A stretch of DNA of 64,000 nucleotides from Clusia tigrina (taxonomy: Eukaryota > Arthropoda > Insecta > Diptera > Clusiidae), in NCBI GenBank assembly GCA_920105625.2, contig OV050030.1, forward strand, positions 350,920,925-350,984,924, read 5' to 3'. A program made the position numbers and the translations under genes. The notes below the pieces were generated by a model. The model was not told where the DNA came from and did not search any database. It was given only the letters and a program-made list of their open reading frames with translations. The stretch's first letter is position 1. Every line of letters starts with the position of its first letter. Shown here piece after piece: positions 40,749 through 53,389 of the stretch.

Positions 40749-42274
40749 TTAAGGACCTACAGAAAAAATCCCAGGGCAAGGAACTCTGAAGCAGTGAAGC
40801 ATCCTGCAACAAATTCAAAGGACCCTAAAGAGAATATGTCATCAAACAATATAATGGTGAGTAGAGTGTATAGTAGCGTAATTTAAGTAGATACTTCTGC
40901 GACCCTGAAGGCGCCGTAGCGCTGGTCAAAGAAGTCGCAAAACATAAGCGCGTTTGCGCTGTTGCACGCAACTTTGTATGGGCAACCATAAACGGTCAGT
41001 ATGATCGGACGGTCTATGTATGTCGTCCTAGCTGTGAGAATTTTTTTTGTAGGGGAATCGAGTTTGTTTGTCGATACGGACATTTATATTGTTTGTTAAA
41101 TTATTTTAATTATTTGACATTGTAAGCTTAGGGTATTAGGCAAAAATACTTCAAGAAGTACTTACAACACGGGTTGTTTCGTCAAATTTTGATTCCGAAA
41201 CTACGATTTGCGAAAAAAAAGAGAAAGAGAATGTCTATTTAATATTTTGCACGGAGAAGCAAAACAACTCAACAAAGCATTTTACTGAAATAGGGATGTT
41301 TCAGTAGTGATATAATTATTTTTTGTGTTTGGAAATTGAATTTGATGGGTAGGAAAATATGAACAATAATTTCGTTAAACCAATAACATTGTCAAAATGG
41401 GTTCATAGAGAAATATTGACACAATCGTAAATACGGATTGTTGTAAATAATCAGTATTTACCTTCAGTAGTTGCTCAATTAATTGAGTATAATTTTTATA
41501 CTACGTGATTGGCATTACACTACAGTTGTCTTCCTATGTGGAATAATGTTTGCTTTATTAACTAATAAAACTTAAAACTTATTGGTATACTATTACTCGT
41601 TTTAGTATATAAAATCATAAATTTTCGTGTGAAATGATAAGGTTAATGAAAAAAAAGTATAAACGAAATCGGGTTTAGTGAGAACATAATCGCAACAAAG
41701 TTAGGTACTTAGTATTAAGTGGAAAATTTTAGTTGTAGCACATTGTAGTCTATATTGGATATAATATTGATCCATCAATTGTACCTGGAAGAGTTCCATG
41801 TTAAACCTCAATTTTTCTTTGATTTTAAAGAAAACAAGTTTGGGAAGTGAACCTCGAAACAATGAACGACAGCTGAAGGACATAACGTCGTTACTAAAGA
41901 ACGGAAAGCGTTTTGGAATTAGGAAAAGAGGAGGAGAACAAAAGCGGGAACAGAAGCGATTGGCGGTCCTAAGAGAGGTACTAAAGGAGCAAGAAACGGT
42001 GAAGGTCCCTATGCCGTGAGAGCAGGCAAATAAATTGTGGCATGAGGTAAGCCAATTGGAGGAGCAGCAATTCAAGAGACGTGGGATGCTATAAAAATAA
42101 TATCGGTGTTATGGAAGTAATTTGTTAATTTAAGTGTCACCATTAATTGAAAACAAGTATTTAATGATTAATAAAGTTTTAAAATTAAAAAAAATAAAGC
42201 AAGTTGTAGCATTTATTATTTTTGGAATTTGATTTTGGAATTCACAGTTTCGTAGATAAGAATTTGTTCAGTCT
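40749..42274 (+). other. Leader of copy 3
   Basis: The first 450 bp match copies 2 and 4. They include the mini-exon ATGTCATC...AATG|GTGAGT (40837-40863) and a GC-rich conserved block (40895-41040). From about 41215 to 42274 the leader is unrelated to the other copies. It contains a short basic frame (41798-42019, RNNERQLKDITSLLKNGKR) and an A-rich end near 42185-42200. I do not recognise this segment; it may be an inserted or swapped piece. Confidence 0.6.
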
Positions 42275-44533
42275 ATGGAAGCGCCAAGAGCTGCTATAAG
42301 ATTGCTAGAAGCTCAAAAGCTGCAGAGCGAGGCAATCCAGAAGAAAATCAGGAATTATAGGAAGGATAATAAGGCACGAAAGAATAGCGAGTATTACCAT
42401 AAGCGCATAGCGGAACTCGAAGCCTTGTTGAAGACATTCAATGATAACAACGAGGAGTTGTTAAATTTTAAGAAGTGTTGTGGTTACAAGGAGTACTTTG
42501 CCAAGGATTATATGTTATATGTCAACGGTTTAACACGGGACTGGGTGACCAAGTTCAGATTGGATCTGGAGGAGCTGGAAGCACAAGAAGATAGTCCTAG
42601 TTCGCAGAAGGACAAGCCTCAAGACAAGTAAGAGTCTTTACAGACGGAGGTAAAATTATTTACGGAAAAGCAGTTTGAACAGTTGGAACCGGCAACGAGC
42701 AAGAGTGAAGCCCAGGTGCTCTGGAGATTAGCGAGGGACGGTGAAAACTTGTCAACTTTGGAAGCAGCAGACGAAGCATTAGAGAATATTCAAAGTCGAA
42801 CGGAGGAGACATTTTTTCAAGTCTTCAAGGATACAGAAGAGTGGAAGACAAATACGGAATTTCTCGAGAACAAAATTAGAGAACTTTCAAGGCAACTCCG
42901 AGAAACCGGGGAAGCCGCATCGTATCTGGAAGGGGGAGAATCTAGAGCTTAAGAGAATCGGGGCAACTACGAAGCCAGCAAGAGTAAGATCGGCTTCAAC
43001 CTCTCAAATATATACGCAAACAGTACTAGCTGTGCCACCAGAAGTTCGCTGGCCAGAATATTTAACTCCGGAAGGGATAGGACATGTGGTAAAGCCAAGA
43101 TTAGTATTGAGTGAAGAGAGGGAAGCGGAATTGTTGTTTGGCGTATATGAAATCGGGGGCAAACCTTTTTCGCCAGGAAGTCCGGTACAAAATAAAAACA
43201 AGAAATATCTGCAGAAGGAATCAGAACCAGTAACTGTGCAGCAGAGCTCCAATACTGTGGACAGTATTTCGCCTGCACGGCCGAGCGTTCGAAGACTAAT
43301 TAGTTTGAGTCCGTCATTGTTCAAGTACCTCTCAGATTCGGGAGAAGAGAATTTGGAAACCCCCACAGAGATTAACGCTTACTTTTTATCAAATTAAGAA
43401 AGCACGTAGGAGTAAAATGGGCATTCTGGAAGTTGCTCATGCGATGGAGAATTTGGTGCCCATGTTCTCAAGAGTCGAGTTGTATGATCTGAGAACTGAA
43501 ATACGGCCCTTCAAAAAAGGTTGTGAGCTAGCGCAACAGAGTCTTCCGGAAGCAGAAGGGGGACACTTAATAAAGTGCTTTAGACAAAGAACCACAGCTG
43601 CTGTGATTGATTTAATAGCGCATAGCTTAGTAAGCTCCCTGGCAGTGTTATACGCACTTTTAGATCGAACATATTTAAAACAAAAGTCGTACGACTGTCT
43701 TTTACGGGAAATACAGGAATCAACTCAGAAATCCGGAGAGGAATTGAGAGCCTGGGGACAAAGGCTCCAGTCTCTGGGGAACGCTGCTGAGATGGAAGCC
43801 AAAAGGTAGTTTCCAGGAAACGTTGCAGCATACAAGGCTCAAGTAGAACGAGCTTTGATTTCTGTGTTTGGGCAGGTCTGATATATAGGGATTTAGCTAA
43901 TTATACTCTTAATCTCACGCAGAGGAGTATGGCAGAGCTAGCTGAAGCGGTTTCTTCCGATGAAGCAGCAACACAACAACGAACGACAATAGGTGGAATC
44001 TGTTGGACTAATGCGCCTGCATAGGTAGGACCGGTACAGCAGCGGAACCCAAGTGGAGTTGGCAGATTGATAGGCCAAGTTCCGCAACAAGGAGACAAAG
44101 GATTCCTAGTCGAGAGATTCCATTTGCTCATTCTGCCGTAAGCCACGTCATACAAGGGATGAATGCGTGTCAAATGTGCCAAACATATGGCCATGAGGCA
44201 AGTAGACAGTGCCAAGTAGACACTAAATGGGATCAAAGTAGAAGGCAGCCAGGTACGAGGCGCCCGGATCCACCCTTGAGGCACGGCAGGGATAGTAGTC
44301 CCCGAGTTAATTCAACGGAAGGAATTAACCAAGGAAGAAATCCTTTCAAAACTGGGAGTGGTCAGCAGCTACCAAATTGGAATTCCCGAAGTGAACCAAG
44401 GATAGGCAACACCCAACAGGGGTTGAGATGCTTCTCATGTGGACGAATGGGACATCGGGCAGCGGAATGCAGGGATAGACAATTCCAACAAAGGAACCAG
44501 GGAAACTTCCAGCGGCCCAGTCAAGGCCAGTAG
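42275..44533 (+). pseudogene. gag: gag of LTR copy 3, divergent and broken
   Basis: The start MEAPRAAIRLLEAQKLQ aligns with the N-terminal coiled coil of copy 2 gag at perhaps 40-45% identity (YYHKRIAELEALLKTFN, YFAKDYMLYVNGL). The middle block (PPEVRWPEYLTPEGIGHVVK) is about 75% identical. The capsid block (MGILEVAHAMENLVPMF, EELRAWGQRLQSLGN) falls to about 35%. The nucleocapsid tail (CQTYGHEASRQC, CFSCGRMGHRAAEC) is about 90% identical. Stops or shifts occur near 42630, 42950, 43110, 43397, 43809 and 44030. The uneven identity suggests a mosaic element. It ends at 44533 inside the frameshift hairpin, as in copy 2. Confidence 0.82.
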
Positions 44534-47500
44534 ACTGGAAAGCCAAAAGAAAGGATGTAATAGTTAGGCCGGAAGTACGTGTGACTGGTAATGTAGGCAT
44601 TACAGTCCAGGAGAAGGAAGAGCAAGAGGATATCCAATACCACGTACCGAGTAATGTAAGAACAATGGTTCAAGATTCAGAGGAGACACAAGAGTTTCTC
44701 CAGGAAAAAATTGTTGATTGTGTGTTGATTTGGGTAACTGTGATGATTCTAGATTTAGTTTTAATAAGGTTAGAGAATATAGGCCAATCGCCGGGTACAT
44801 GGTACGAGGATGTATAATTAACATATTTTCGGTAATTTTGGGGGAGTATAGGATCGTAAAGGATAACTGTGGTGCATGGAGGAAAAAATTTGAAGAGTTA
44901 GGAAATAGCTACGCATCCATTTTGGAATCAAAAGGGCGTTGTTTCATTGTGAGCAGGATATTTGATACTTTTATCGAGATACCCTGGAAGGAGGCAGCTA
45001 ATGGAAAGCTAGTGCTTTCCGTAGACTCAGGGGTGGACACCAGCCTCGTAAAATCTATTGTTTTACGGAAAGGACTAGTTGTTAACCCAAAAGATGTAAG
45101 AACACTTAATGGAGCGTTTGGAGGTTGCATCAGGTCACTGGGGCTCGGAATAGGGCAATGTGAAGTTCAGGGCATGAGTTTTAGAGTGCAAGCAGTGGAA
45201 TTGGATAGGGAAGGTATCCAGGCCGATGCGATAATTGGCCGCGATAATCTTTGGGGCCGCAACATACTGGATGTGCTAGAAAAACAGTTATCCTTTTATG
45301 ATGATAATAAGAATATAATCCTTACTCTTCCATTAAAGTCATGGCAGGGAGGAACCGTGAATAGGGTTCAGAATTGTATGGAGGTAGTTAACGCAAGGTC
45401 GACCGGAGTAGTTACTATGCATGTAAATACGAGACTTAGGACTGTTGTTGTGCACAAGCAGCAGCTAGTGGAGGGCGTATATATGGGATAAACCATAACC
45501 CACGTTGACAAGGGTAAGGTGTACGCTTGCGTACTCAACGCATCGGAAAAGGACTACCTGATGGATGAGGATTTTAGGCCCAAGTTCCGATAATGTTAAG
45601 GAACAGAATTATAGATCGGTAAATCAGATTAAACAAGTTGATATAAGAAAAAGAATGGAGAGAGTGCTAGAATCTCTGAAGTTAGACCCTCAATAGAAGC
45701 CATTTGTGCGTCATTCCATGACATATTTTTGCTGGAAGGAGACCAGCTGACGTATATATCAGAGGTAGCGCATGAAATACCTACTAGAGTGGATCAACCA
45801 CCAATTAACCAGAAACAGTACAGAATGCCACAAGCTCACAAAGAACAAGTAAACAGGCAAGTAGAAGGAATGTTAAAGGATAACATAATTTCACCGAATA
45901 TCTCGCCTTGGAACTCACCAATAATTGTGGTACCAAAGAAGGGAGGTGCTCAAGTTCAAAAGAAGTGGAGAATGGTCGTCGATTTTAGGAAATTGAACGA
46001 CGCCACTATCAAGCAGGTATTCCCGATACCAACGATAGAAGAAATTTTGGATCAATTGGTGCATAGTAGATATTTCTCTACACTTGATTTAGCGAGTGGC
46101 TACCACCAAGTTCTGGTGGATACCCAAGATAAGCAGAAAACCGCGTTCAGCACCGGTTTAGGCCATTATGAGTTTAAGAGAATGCCGTTTGGATTAACAG
46201 GAGCACCGGCTACCTTCCAACGGCTGATGAACCATGTGCTAACAGACTTGCAAGGCTTAGATTTATATTGTGTATCTGGATGATATTGTAATTTATGGGA
46301 AGAACTTGCAGCAGCATTCGCAACGCTTGTGCAAGGTGCTCCAGACATTATGAGAACACAATTTGAAATTGAACACGGAGAAGTGTCAATTTTTGCGAAG
46401 AGAGGTGGTTTATTTAGGCCATCGTTGCTCAGAGGCAGGAGCACTGCCTGACCCGCAGAAGGTGGAATGCGTTAGAAATTTAGCGGTTCCAAGAAATAGA
46501 AAAGAAGTGCGAGCATTCCAAGGATTAGTGAACTATTATAGAAAGTTCGTGGAAGCACTAGCCGGAATTGCTTTGCCCATTAATAAGTTGCTACGAAAAG
46601 AAGCAAAGTTCGAATGGACAGAGAGCTGTCAGCAAGCATTCGAGAGGCTAAAAGAAATAATTAGCTCACCACCAATTTTGGCGTACCCCGACTTTGAGCA
46701 AACTTTTTTGGTGACCACTGATGCTAGCAATGAAGCATTAGGAACAGTATTGTCACAAGGGGAAGTCGGTAATGACCGACCAATAGCATTCGCAAGCAGA
46801 GCGCTTATTGAGAAGGAGAAGAGATACACCACAATAGAAAAGGAAATTCTAGCCATAGTGTGGGCTACGAAGAATTTTAGGGCATATCTGTTAGGTCACC
46901 CATTTAAGATATACACTGATCACCAGCCGTTGAGAGTCATAGCCAATGTTAAAGACCAAACGTCTAGGCTAGCAAGATTCAGACACAAATTGTCTGAGTA
47001 TGATTTTGAAATCAAATACAAACCTGGGAAAAAGAATCTAAATGCGGATGCGCTCAGCAGAGTACCGCAGGCACAGAAGGTATCAGTAGTGCAAACGAGG
47101 GCCAAAGCAAGGTCAGAGAAGGAGAAGGCCAAGAGAATGCAAGAAAATAAAATTGATGCGACAAGAGATGTTAGCAATGCGGGCTTCGATGCCAGTGAAC
47201 AAACAGCCAGTAATGTGGAATGGCTGGAGGAAAAAAAAGATATCCAGGCTGTGTTAAAGGGTTTTCATGATTCACCCCTAGGTGGACACCAGGGATTCTG
47301 GAAAACCCATGACAGAATTGGGCGAGTATACGGATGGAAAGGTATGCTCAAAGACAGTTTCGGGAAATAAATACATATTGACGTTCCAAGATGATTTCTC
47401 AAAGTATATGGCGTGCGTGGGTATACCCGATGCTGAAGCTGGTACGGTAGCCAAAGCATTTTTTGATGAAATTATAGCACGATACAACATACCTAAGGTT

Positions 47501-48125
47501 TTGATAACCGACAATGGTTCAAATTTCGTATCAAAACTATTCTCAGAAACGTGTAAAATGCTGGGGATTAAGAAATTGCATATTACAACATATAATCCCC
47601 AGGATAATGGCTCATTGGAGCGTAGTCATCGACCTCTGGCCGAGTACTTGCGCAGTTTTGCCAAGGAAGACGGCTCGAATTGGAATCAATAGTTGACCAC
47701 TGCAATGCATGTACACAACAATACTGTGCATGTATCAACGAAGCAAACTCCATTTAGAACACTCTACGGGTTTGATTTCAACATGCCGGCAAATTTGAAA
47801 CGCAAATGTGCGCCAGTGTACAATGCTGATGACCCCAATAAAGTGCAAAAATATCAGTTGCAGCGAGCGCACAAATTGGTTAGAGAATTGTTCTAAACGG
47901 GTAGCCAGGGAAGCCTATAACAAGGTACTAAACCCAGTAGTTTTTCATGTGGGTGACCAAGTATTAATGAAGCCTAGGAGAGACTAGTTCTCACTTGTTT
48001 GGATAGGTCCGTATGTAGTAGCAGAGATCCGCAGCCCAGTTACAACAGTCGTAACAATTAAGGGCAAACATAAAAAGTTACATAATAATTTATTGAAATT
48101 GTTCCACATGAGACCACACAACTAA
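44490..48125 (+). pseudogene. pol: pol of LTR copy 3, with integrase deletion
   Basis: Retropepsin has drifted to VDSGVDTSLV. Reverse transcriptase is shown by STLDLASGYHQVLV and, after a frameshift near 46260, VYLDDIVIYG. RNase H has TTDASNEALGTVLSQ and YTDHQPLR. Integrase starts HDSPLGGHQGFWKTH. At about 47355 some 180 nt are missing compared with copy 2, removing the two Cys of the HHCC finger and the first catalytic Asp. The remainder (ITDNGSNFVS, NGSLERSH) continues in another frame. Further stops lie near 44817, 45491, 45590 and 47690, and the tail ends at 48125. A strongly altered segment precedes the protease (44640-44900). Confidence 0.85.
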
Positions 48126-48443
48126 AGACATGTATTAACAGTGTTTTACAAGTGTAAACACAAGAATAACAACGTAAGCACGTACGTATGTATATCAAAT
48201 AACACACACTGCGCCGATTTTCAAAGTCAATGCCAGCAGAAGTGTGCCAATTAAACTCGGGCGAATAAAATTGACTTAATGTAAATATGCTTCTTAGGCA
48301 CTATAGCCGAATGAAGCACCATATAGAAAAATATATATTTTTTTAATTTTGTAAATAATAATACAATAAAATTCGAATACGAAAAAAAATCATAAGACAG
48401 TCGTGGGTAAGTAATATAAAACTTAACTTAAAATATATACATA

Positions 48444-49313
48444 AAGGGTGTTTTTTTTTAGACGTGTGGTTTTCAATCTGGCAATACTTTTTTCGGAGTT
48501 AGTGTTTTCGATAGCTGTTACTTGATTTATATTCAGTTTGGTTTACCATTTCATAAGTTTATGGCCGAACGCCCATCAAGCGCATCGTACGTTCGGTGAA
48601 TGGGCCCAAAACGAGATGGCCATCGATCCCGACTTTCACAATAAAATTTTGTTCAGCGATGAAGCTCACTTTTGGTGTAAAGTGTACGTTAATAAGCAAA
48701 ATTGTCGCATTTGGAGTCACGATAATCCACAAGCCCTTGTTGAGACACCGTTACATCCCCAAAAAGTCACTGATTGGTGTGCTCTATGGGCAGAGGGAAT
48801 CATTGGTTCATATTTCTTCAAAAATAAAGCCGGCCATACTATTACAGTCAATGGGGAACGCTGAATTGGAGGATGTTCATGTGGACGAACTTTAGTTCCA
48901 ACAAGACGGCGCTACATGCCATACAGCCAACGAAACAATCAATTTATTGAAGGAAAGTTTTGGTGAGCGCATTATCTCGCGTCGTGGGCCTGTGGCGTGG
49001 CCTCCAAGATCGTCCGATTTAACACCGCTGGACTATTTTTTGTGGGGGGTATGTGAAGTCTCTTGTCTACGATTGAGACGATTGACGCCTTGGCCCCAAT
49101 TGCTGCAAAAAGTGGTTGAAAATTGGGCCTCTCGGTTGGAATTTAGTCCAGGCAGCCGCGGCGGCCACTTGCCCGAAATCATTTTTAAAACATAATGGCA
49201 AACCCTTATCTTTATAATAAAGCTAAATTCTTAGCCATAACATAAAAATATATGCATTTTATTTCTTTTCCTTTCTCTGGTTTTCAAGCCCACATGTCTA
49301 AAAAAATACCCTT
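48444..49313 (+). mobile_element. Mariner-like element 2
   Basis: 870 bp with inverted ends AAGGGTGTTTTTTTTTAGAC (left) and AAGGGTATTTTTTTAGACAT (right, reversed). TA duplications lie at 48442-48443 and 49314-49315. The uninterrupted site is visible in copy 2 (near 17330-17370, reversed), where the two flanks join directly. Same superfamily as 776-1714 but with different ends. Confidence 0.92.
48538..49195 (+). pseudogene. Mariner-like transposase, broken
   Basis: Only the catalytic half is present. The first motif is FSDEAHFWCKVYVNKQNCRI (48652 on). A frameshift follows near 48855 (VNGER then a stop). After that come QQDGATCHTANETINLL, with the second Asp intact unlike in element 1, and SSDLTPLDYFLWG. 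An internal deletion near 49045-49085 removes part of the domain. The tail SRGGHLPEIIF is kept. The DNA-binding part is reduced to a few codons. Confidence 0.85.
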
Positions 49314-49592
49314 TACATACATACGGCAGTTTATGCACTGAAATTCGACGCGTAAGCGATAACGACAGGCAATGGAACCGCTGGTGAAGTAAGTATATAT
49401 GTATAGATGTGTATAAGATACAGAGTGAATGTACGAACGTATATTAAAAGAAGTAAGTATTCTAGTTAAGAGGAATGGGTATGTACGTTTGTATATTTTT
49501 GCAGATATTTACATACTGTAGCCAGGCTACATGTAAATATACATAGATTTTTTCGATTTATCGCTTAGGAAATTAGCGTGTGGGGAATAGTA

Positions 49593-49830
<238 letters not shown>

Positions 49831-51192
49831 AATTAAAACAATATATTTAGCTTACCATTACAAATTAGGTAATAACGTTGGCAATTAATTATAAAATGCC
49901 TTGAATGTATGTATGTATTCATATAAGAGCAGGTTGCATGGTGTAGAGAAATACACTTGTTTATGGATATATACATATCAGATGAGAAGTAAATGTAACT
50001 ATATAGAATCATTAGATGCAATGAAAAATTTAGTCATGCAATGGACAATTTTTTCACATGAACGGGTTTGTCTTTTGTTTCCGCAGATTTTATATAAAAT
50101 TTTGTTAATGTCAGAGGGCAAAAGAATTTGATAATTTAAAAAGATACTATATAAAAGGAGAAATGATATAAAACTAATTATGAAATATTTAAACAAAAAA
50201 AAAAGTAATAAAAAGAAACCAATATATATAGAACAAATAAATTGAAAAAGAATGACTATGATTTAAAAGAAATTTTATTTTTTCTAAACGAATTTTGGTT
50301 CTTACCAATTTCACAAAATAAGTACGGATTATTACATATTAAATATTCAAAATATTCAAAAAAGAAAAGTTATAAATTAAAAATTATAATCTGAAATAAA
50401 TGTAATAATCAAAAAAAAGTACAAATTATACTAAATAGGAAAATTATACTCAAGAGTATATATAGTATATATAATATGTTTATTTAAATATTATATAATT
50501 TTGAAATTCCTTTATTAAATTAACTTATGAAATGTTCGACAAAAACTAAACATAGAAAGATATCAAACTAAAATGTTAACTAGAAAATTAAGAAAATTAT
50601 TATAAGTATTCTGCTCTGATGATGTAAATCGAAGCAGGAACAGCATATATCTGAAGACGGTGCGGACTAAAGGACCACCGTATTATTCGATGGATTGGGC
50701 ATGAATGGCGACTAAAGTGATATTCTGGAAACAGCATATGGCCGCAGTTTTTGATCACGTTTTGGATGGGTTTATTGACAGACAATGGAAAAATAAACAG
50801 GTTTCCTTGCGGTGTCATATTTTGCATTGGACAGTCTTACGTTACAATGTCCACACAGTGGATCACAATCTGACCAGAATTGTTTTTGAATAAGTTGAAG
50901 ATGGGCAAAAGCATAAGGAAGGTGACTGAAAGCACCACCAAATATAATAAGTAGAGGAAATTCTTCTTACGGAAGTCAATTGCTTCAGTAAAGTATATGT
51001 TCAATCTAGAGGATGAACATAAGAAATATTATTCGCTTATGAAATTGATTTACTAGAAGAAGACACAGAGACTGGTATCTGATCGGAGTACGCAAATTGC
51101 GTCATTAACCGTGCCTCTCAGAGAAATACCGATAGTCTACACATCGAGGTCAACGAAGTCAAATTCCAATATGAGAAATCTCAAGAGAAACA

Positions 51193-51254
51193 TCGCAAAG
51201 AGCACGAGACTCTTAATCTCGGGGTCGTGGGTTCGAGCTCCACGTTGGGCGCCA
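51193..51254 (+). pseudogene. Retrotransposed 3' part of tRNA-Lys(CUU)
   Basis: The segment matches tRNA-Lys from the D-loop to the 3' end: AGAGCACGAGACTCTTAATC contains the anticodon stem-loop (CTCTTAAT, anticodon CTT). GTCGTGGGTTCGAGCTCCAC is the T-arm, and TTGGGCG the 3' acceptor strand, followed by CCA at 51252-51254. The 5' acceptor strand and the A box are missing, so it is not a working gene. It lies between two perfect copies of CAAGAGAAACA (51182-51192, 51253-51263). Copy 2 has this 11-mer only once at the same place, so this is a clean insertion with target duplication. Confidence 0.88.
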
Positions 51255-51946
51255 AGAGAAACACTTGCACCATAAAATGCATTGCTGTAAAGTAAATAAC
51301 GGAGGAGTATTGTAATCTCTCATGTATTTCAAATGCAATTTACAAGCTAAATACTATAAGCAGAGGCAGTACCACCTACATCCGTTGGGGCACGATATAT
51401 AAATCGAGAGAAGAAGGCCACCACAAACCAAGTTTTAATGGTAAACAATATCGCCAGCCTCGAATATCACACGTACCGGTCTAGCGGTATGCGGAGTTCT
51501 TCGAGGGACTTCACTTCGACAACGACGGTCGTCAACTGGACCAGCAGGTAGCAGAGGTCTCAGTATAATATAAGATTTTAGGTATAAACTAGAATTGTGA
51601 TATTGTACAGATGTTTGTATATACGCCAATGAGAAAAGAGTCAATAAAAGACAAAATTATAAAAAGGGGGATTTATAAAAAAAAATGATAGAGAAAAAAA
51701 TACAAAAGAAAACAAAAACAAAGTAAGAAAAAAAATTACAAGAGAAAACAAAAACAAAGTAAGAAAAAACAATATGGAAAAGAAGAGAATAAAAAAGAAA
51801 AAAAATCGGTGATAGAACCCAAATAAGGCAATTTTATGAAAAAACTAAAAAACATTATATGTATAATTGTTTGCAGTGCAGGGAAAATATTGTAAAGATT
51901 TAATGGAAGTTAGTTGCATTAACTTCTTTCCGAAAGAGGGGAGGGA

Positions 51947-52476
51947 TGTTGTGAGTTAGAATCAAGCTACCTACGCGTAGTTGACTCACAGCACCGACTC
52001 CTAACAGATACTACACAATTGGTGTGGTTAGCTTTAAGCAATTGAGTCAAGTAAGAAAGCACATATTTTTAGGGTGCAAGTATAATAAGTAACTAGAATT
52101 TATGTAATAATGATTATGTAAACTTTTAGGGTCTTACAGTTCCGCAGTCGAGTCGACGAAGGGCATTGATATTTAGACCGCACCGTCGACACTTTTCCGG
52201 TAGGTCAGTTGGCTTGACCAACTCTTGACCAACTGACACCAATTAACAGGTGCGGAACTGGGAGACCAGAAAGGTCAAATCACAGACTGAAAGTTCTGTT
52301 TGTAAATAGTATATAAGAATTAGTATTTTAAGAATAAATCTTCTTGTGGATCTAAAATTAAAAGTGTGTGTAGTGATTCATTTTGTGAAGAGTGATCCTA
52401 GGTTTCCAGGTACACGCACGCCCAGGACAAGCAGCAAGAGGGCCTTCACGAGGACAAACAAATAAGGTCTCCAACA
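51947..52476 (+). repeat. 3' LTR of copy 3
   Basis: 530 bp, TGTTGTGAGT...CTCCAACA. It carries an extra 11-bp TTGACCAACTC duplication within the conserved hairpin region (about 52220) that the 5' LTR lacks. Confidence 0.93.
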
Positions 52477-53166
52477 TCTCCAGACAATGTTAAGTCTTCC
52501 CCGTAAATTTCGTAAATCTCGGTTTAGCACTTTCGCAGATACACTCTATAGAAGGTACTGTATGTATGGGAGGTGTACCACCCCCATGCCAATGAAACTT
52601 CACAGTAATACTCTCCAGAGACTGCTAAATATTCCCCGAAGGATTCGTAAAAAACGTGTCAGCGGCTTCAGAGATACGCTCTATAGAAGTAACTTTTTGT
52701 GTGAGAAGTGACGCCCTCTTTTCCAATAACCTCAAACAGCACAGGAACACTCTCCTGAGACTGCTAAATCTTCCCCGAAAATTTCGTAAATATCGTGTCG
52801 GCGGTTTCAGATATACGCACTATAGAGGAAACTTTTTGTATAAGAAGTGCCACGCCCCCTTTTCCAATAACCTCAAACGTCACAGGAACACTCTCCAAAG
52901 GCTGCTAAATCTTTAGCGAAAATATCGTAAGAATCGGTCCAGTGGTTCTTGAGTTACGCTCTATAGAAGTAACTGTTTGTATGAGAACTACCACGCCCGC
53001 TTTCCCAATAACCCCCAAACTTCACAGCAATACTCTCCAGAAAATTTCGTGAAAATCGGTTCAGCGGTTTCAGAGATATGCTCTGTAGAATTTACTGTTT
53101 GTATGGGATGTGTAACACCCCCATTCCAATGATCACCAAACTTCACAGCAACACTCTCCAGAGACT
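52477..53166 (+). repeat. ~140-bp repeat units right of LTR copy 3
   Basis: Resumes the unit split by copy 3 (TCTCCAGACAATG) and continues for about five units (landmarks near 52600, 52725, 52860, 53005, 53130), in the same orientation as the right arm of the 36.9-38.2 kb array. It stops within AGAGACTTCTA at 53166. Confidence 0.85.
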
Positions 53167-53385
53167 TCTAAAAAAGGAAAGAGTTAATTTTGCTGATATA
53201 CTTTCACCAAATATAATTTGTTCATCAGCTTTAAACAGAGCTTTAAAACGAAAAATGGTTGCTGTGCCAATAATTAAGTGCGGCACTGTATGTACGACAT
53301 ACATACATACATACATATGTATGCCTATTTTGAACATATTGATAGAAGTTTCATAAGAAATTGAATTCTTATGGATTTTATTTTT
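53167..53385 (+). repeat. Unclassified repeat, long copy
   Basis: Starts GGAAAGAGTTAATTTTGCTG and ends TTCTTATGGATTTTATTTTT. A second copy at 59763-59880 shares both ends but lacks about 100 bp from the middle. It contains a (TACA)n stretch. No coding capacity. Confidence 0.65.
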
Positions 53386-53389
53386 ATAC

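Noticed and set aside
41798..42019. Basic 73-codon frame in the leader of copy 3 as a gene
   Set aside because: It is short, has no relative in the other copies, and shows no recognisable domain; only the segment as a whole is noted.
51193..51254. Functional tRNA-Lys gene
   Set aside because: The 5' acceptor strand and A box are missing, and the segment is bounded by a target duplication, so it is a truncated retrocopy.
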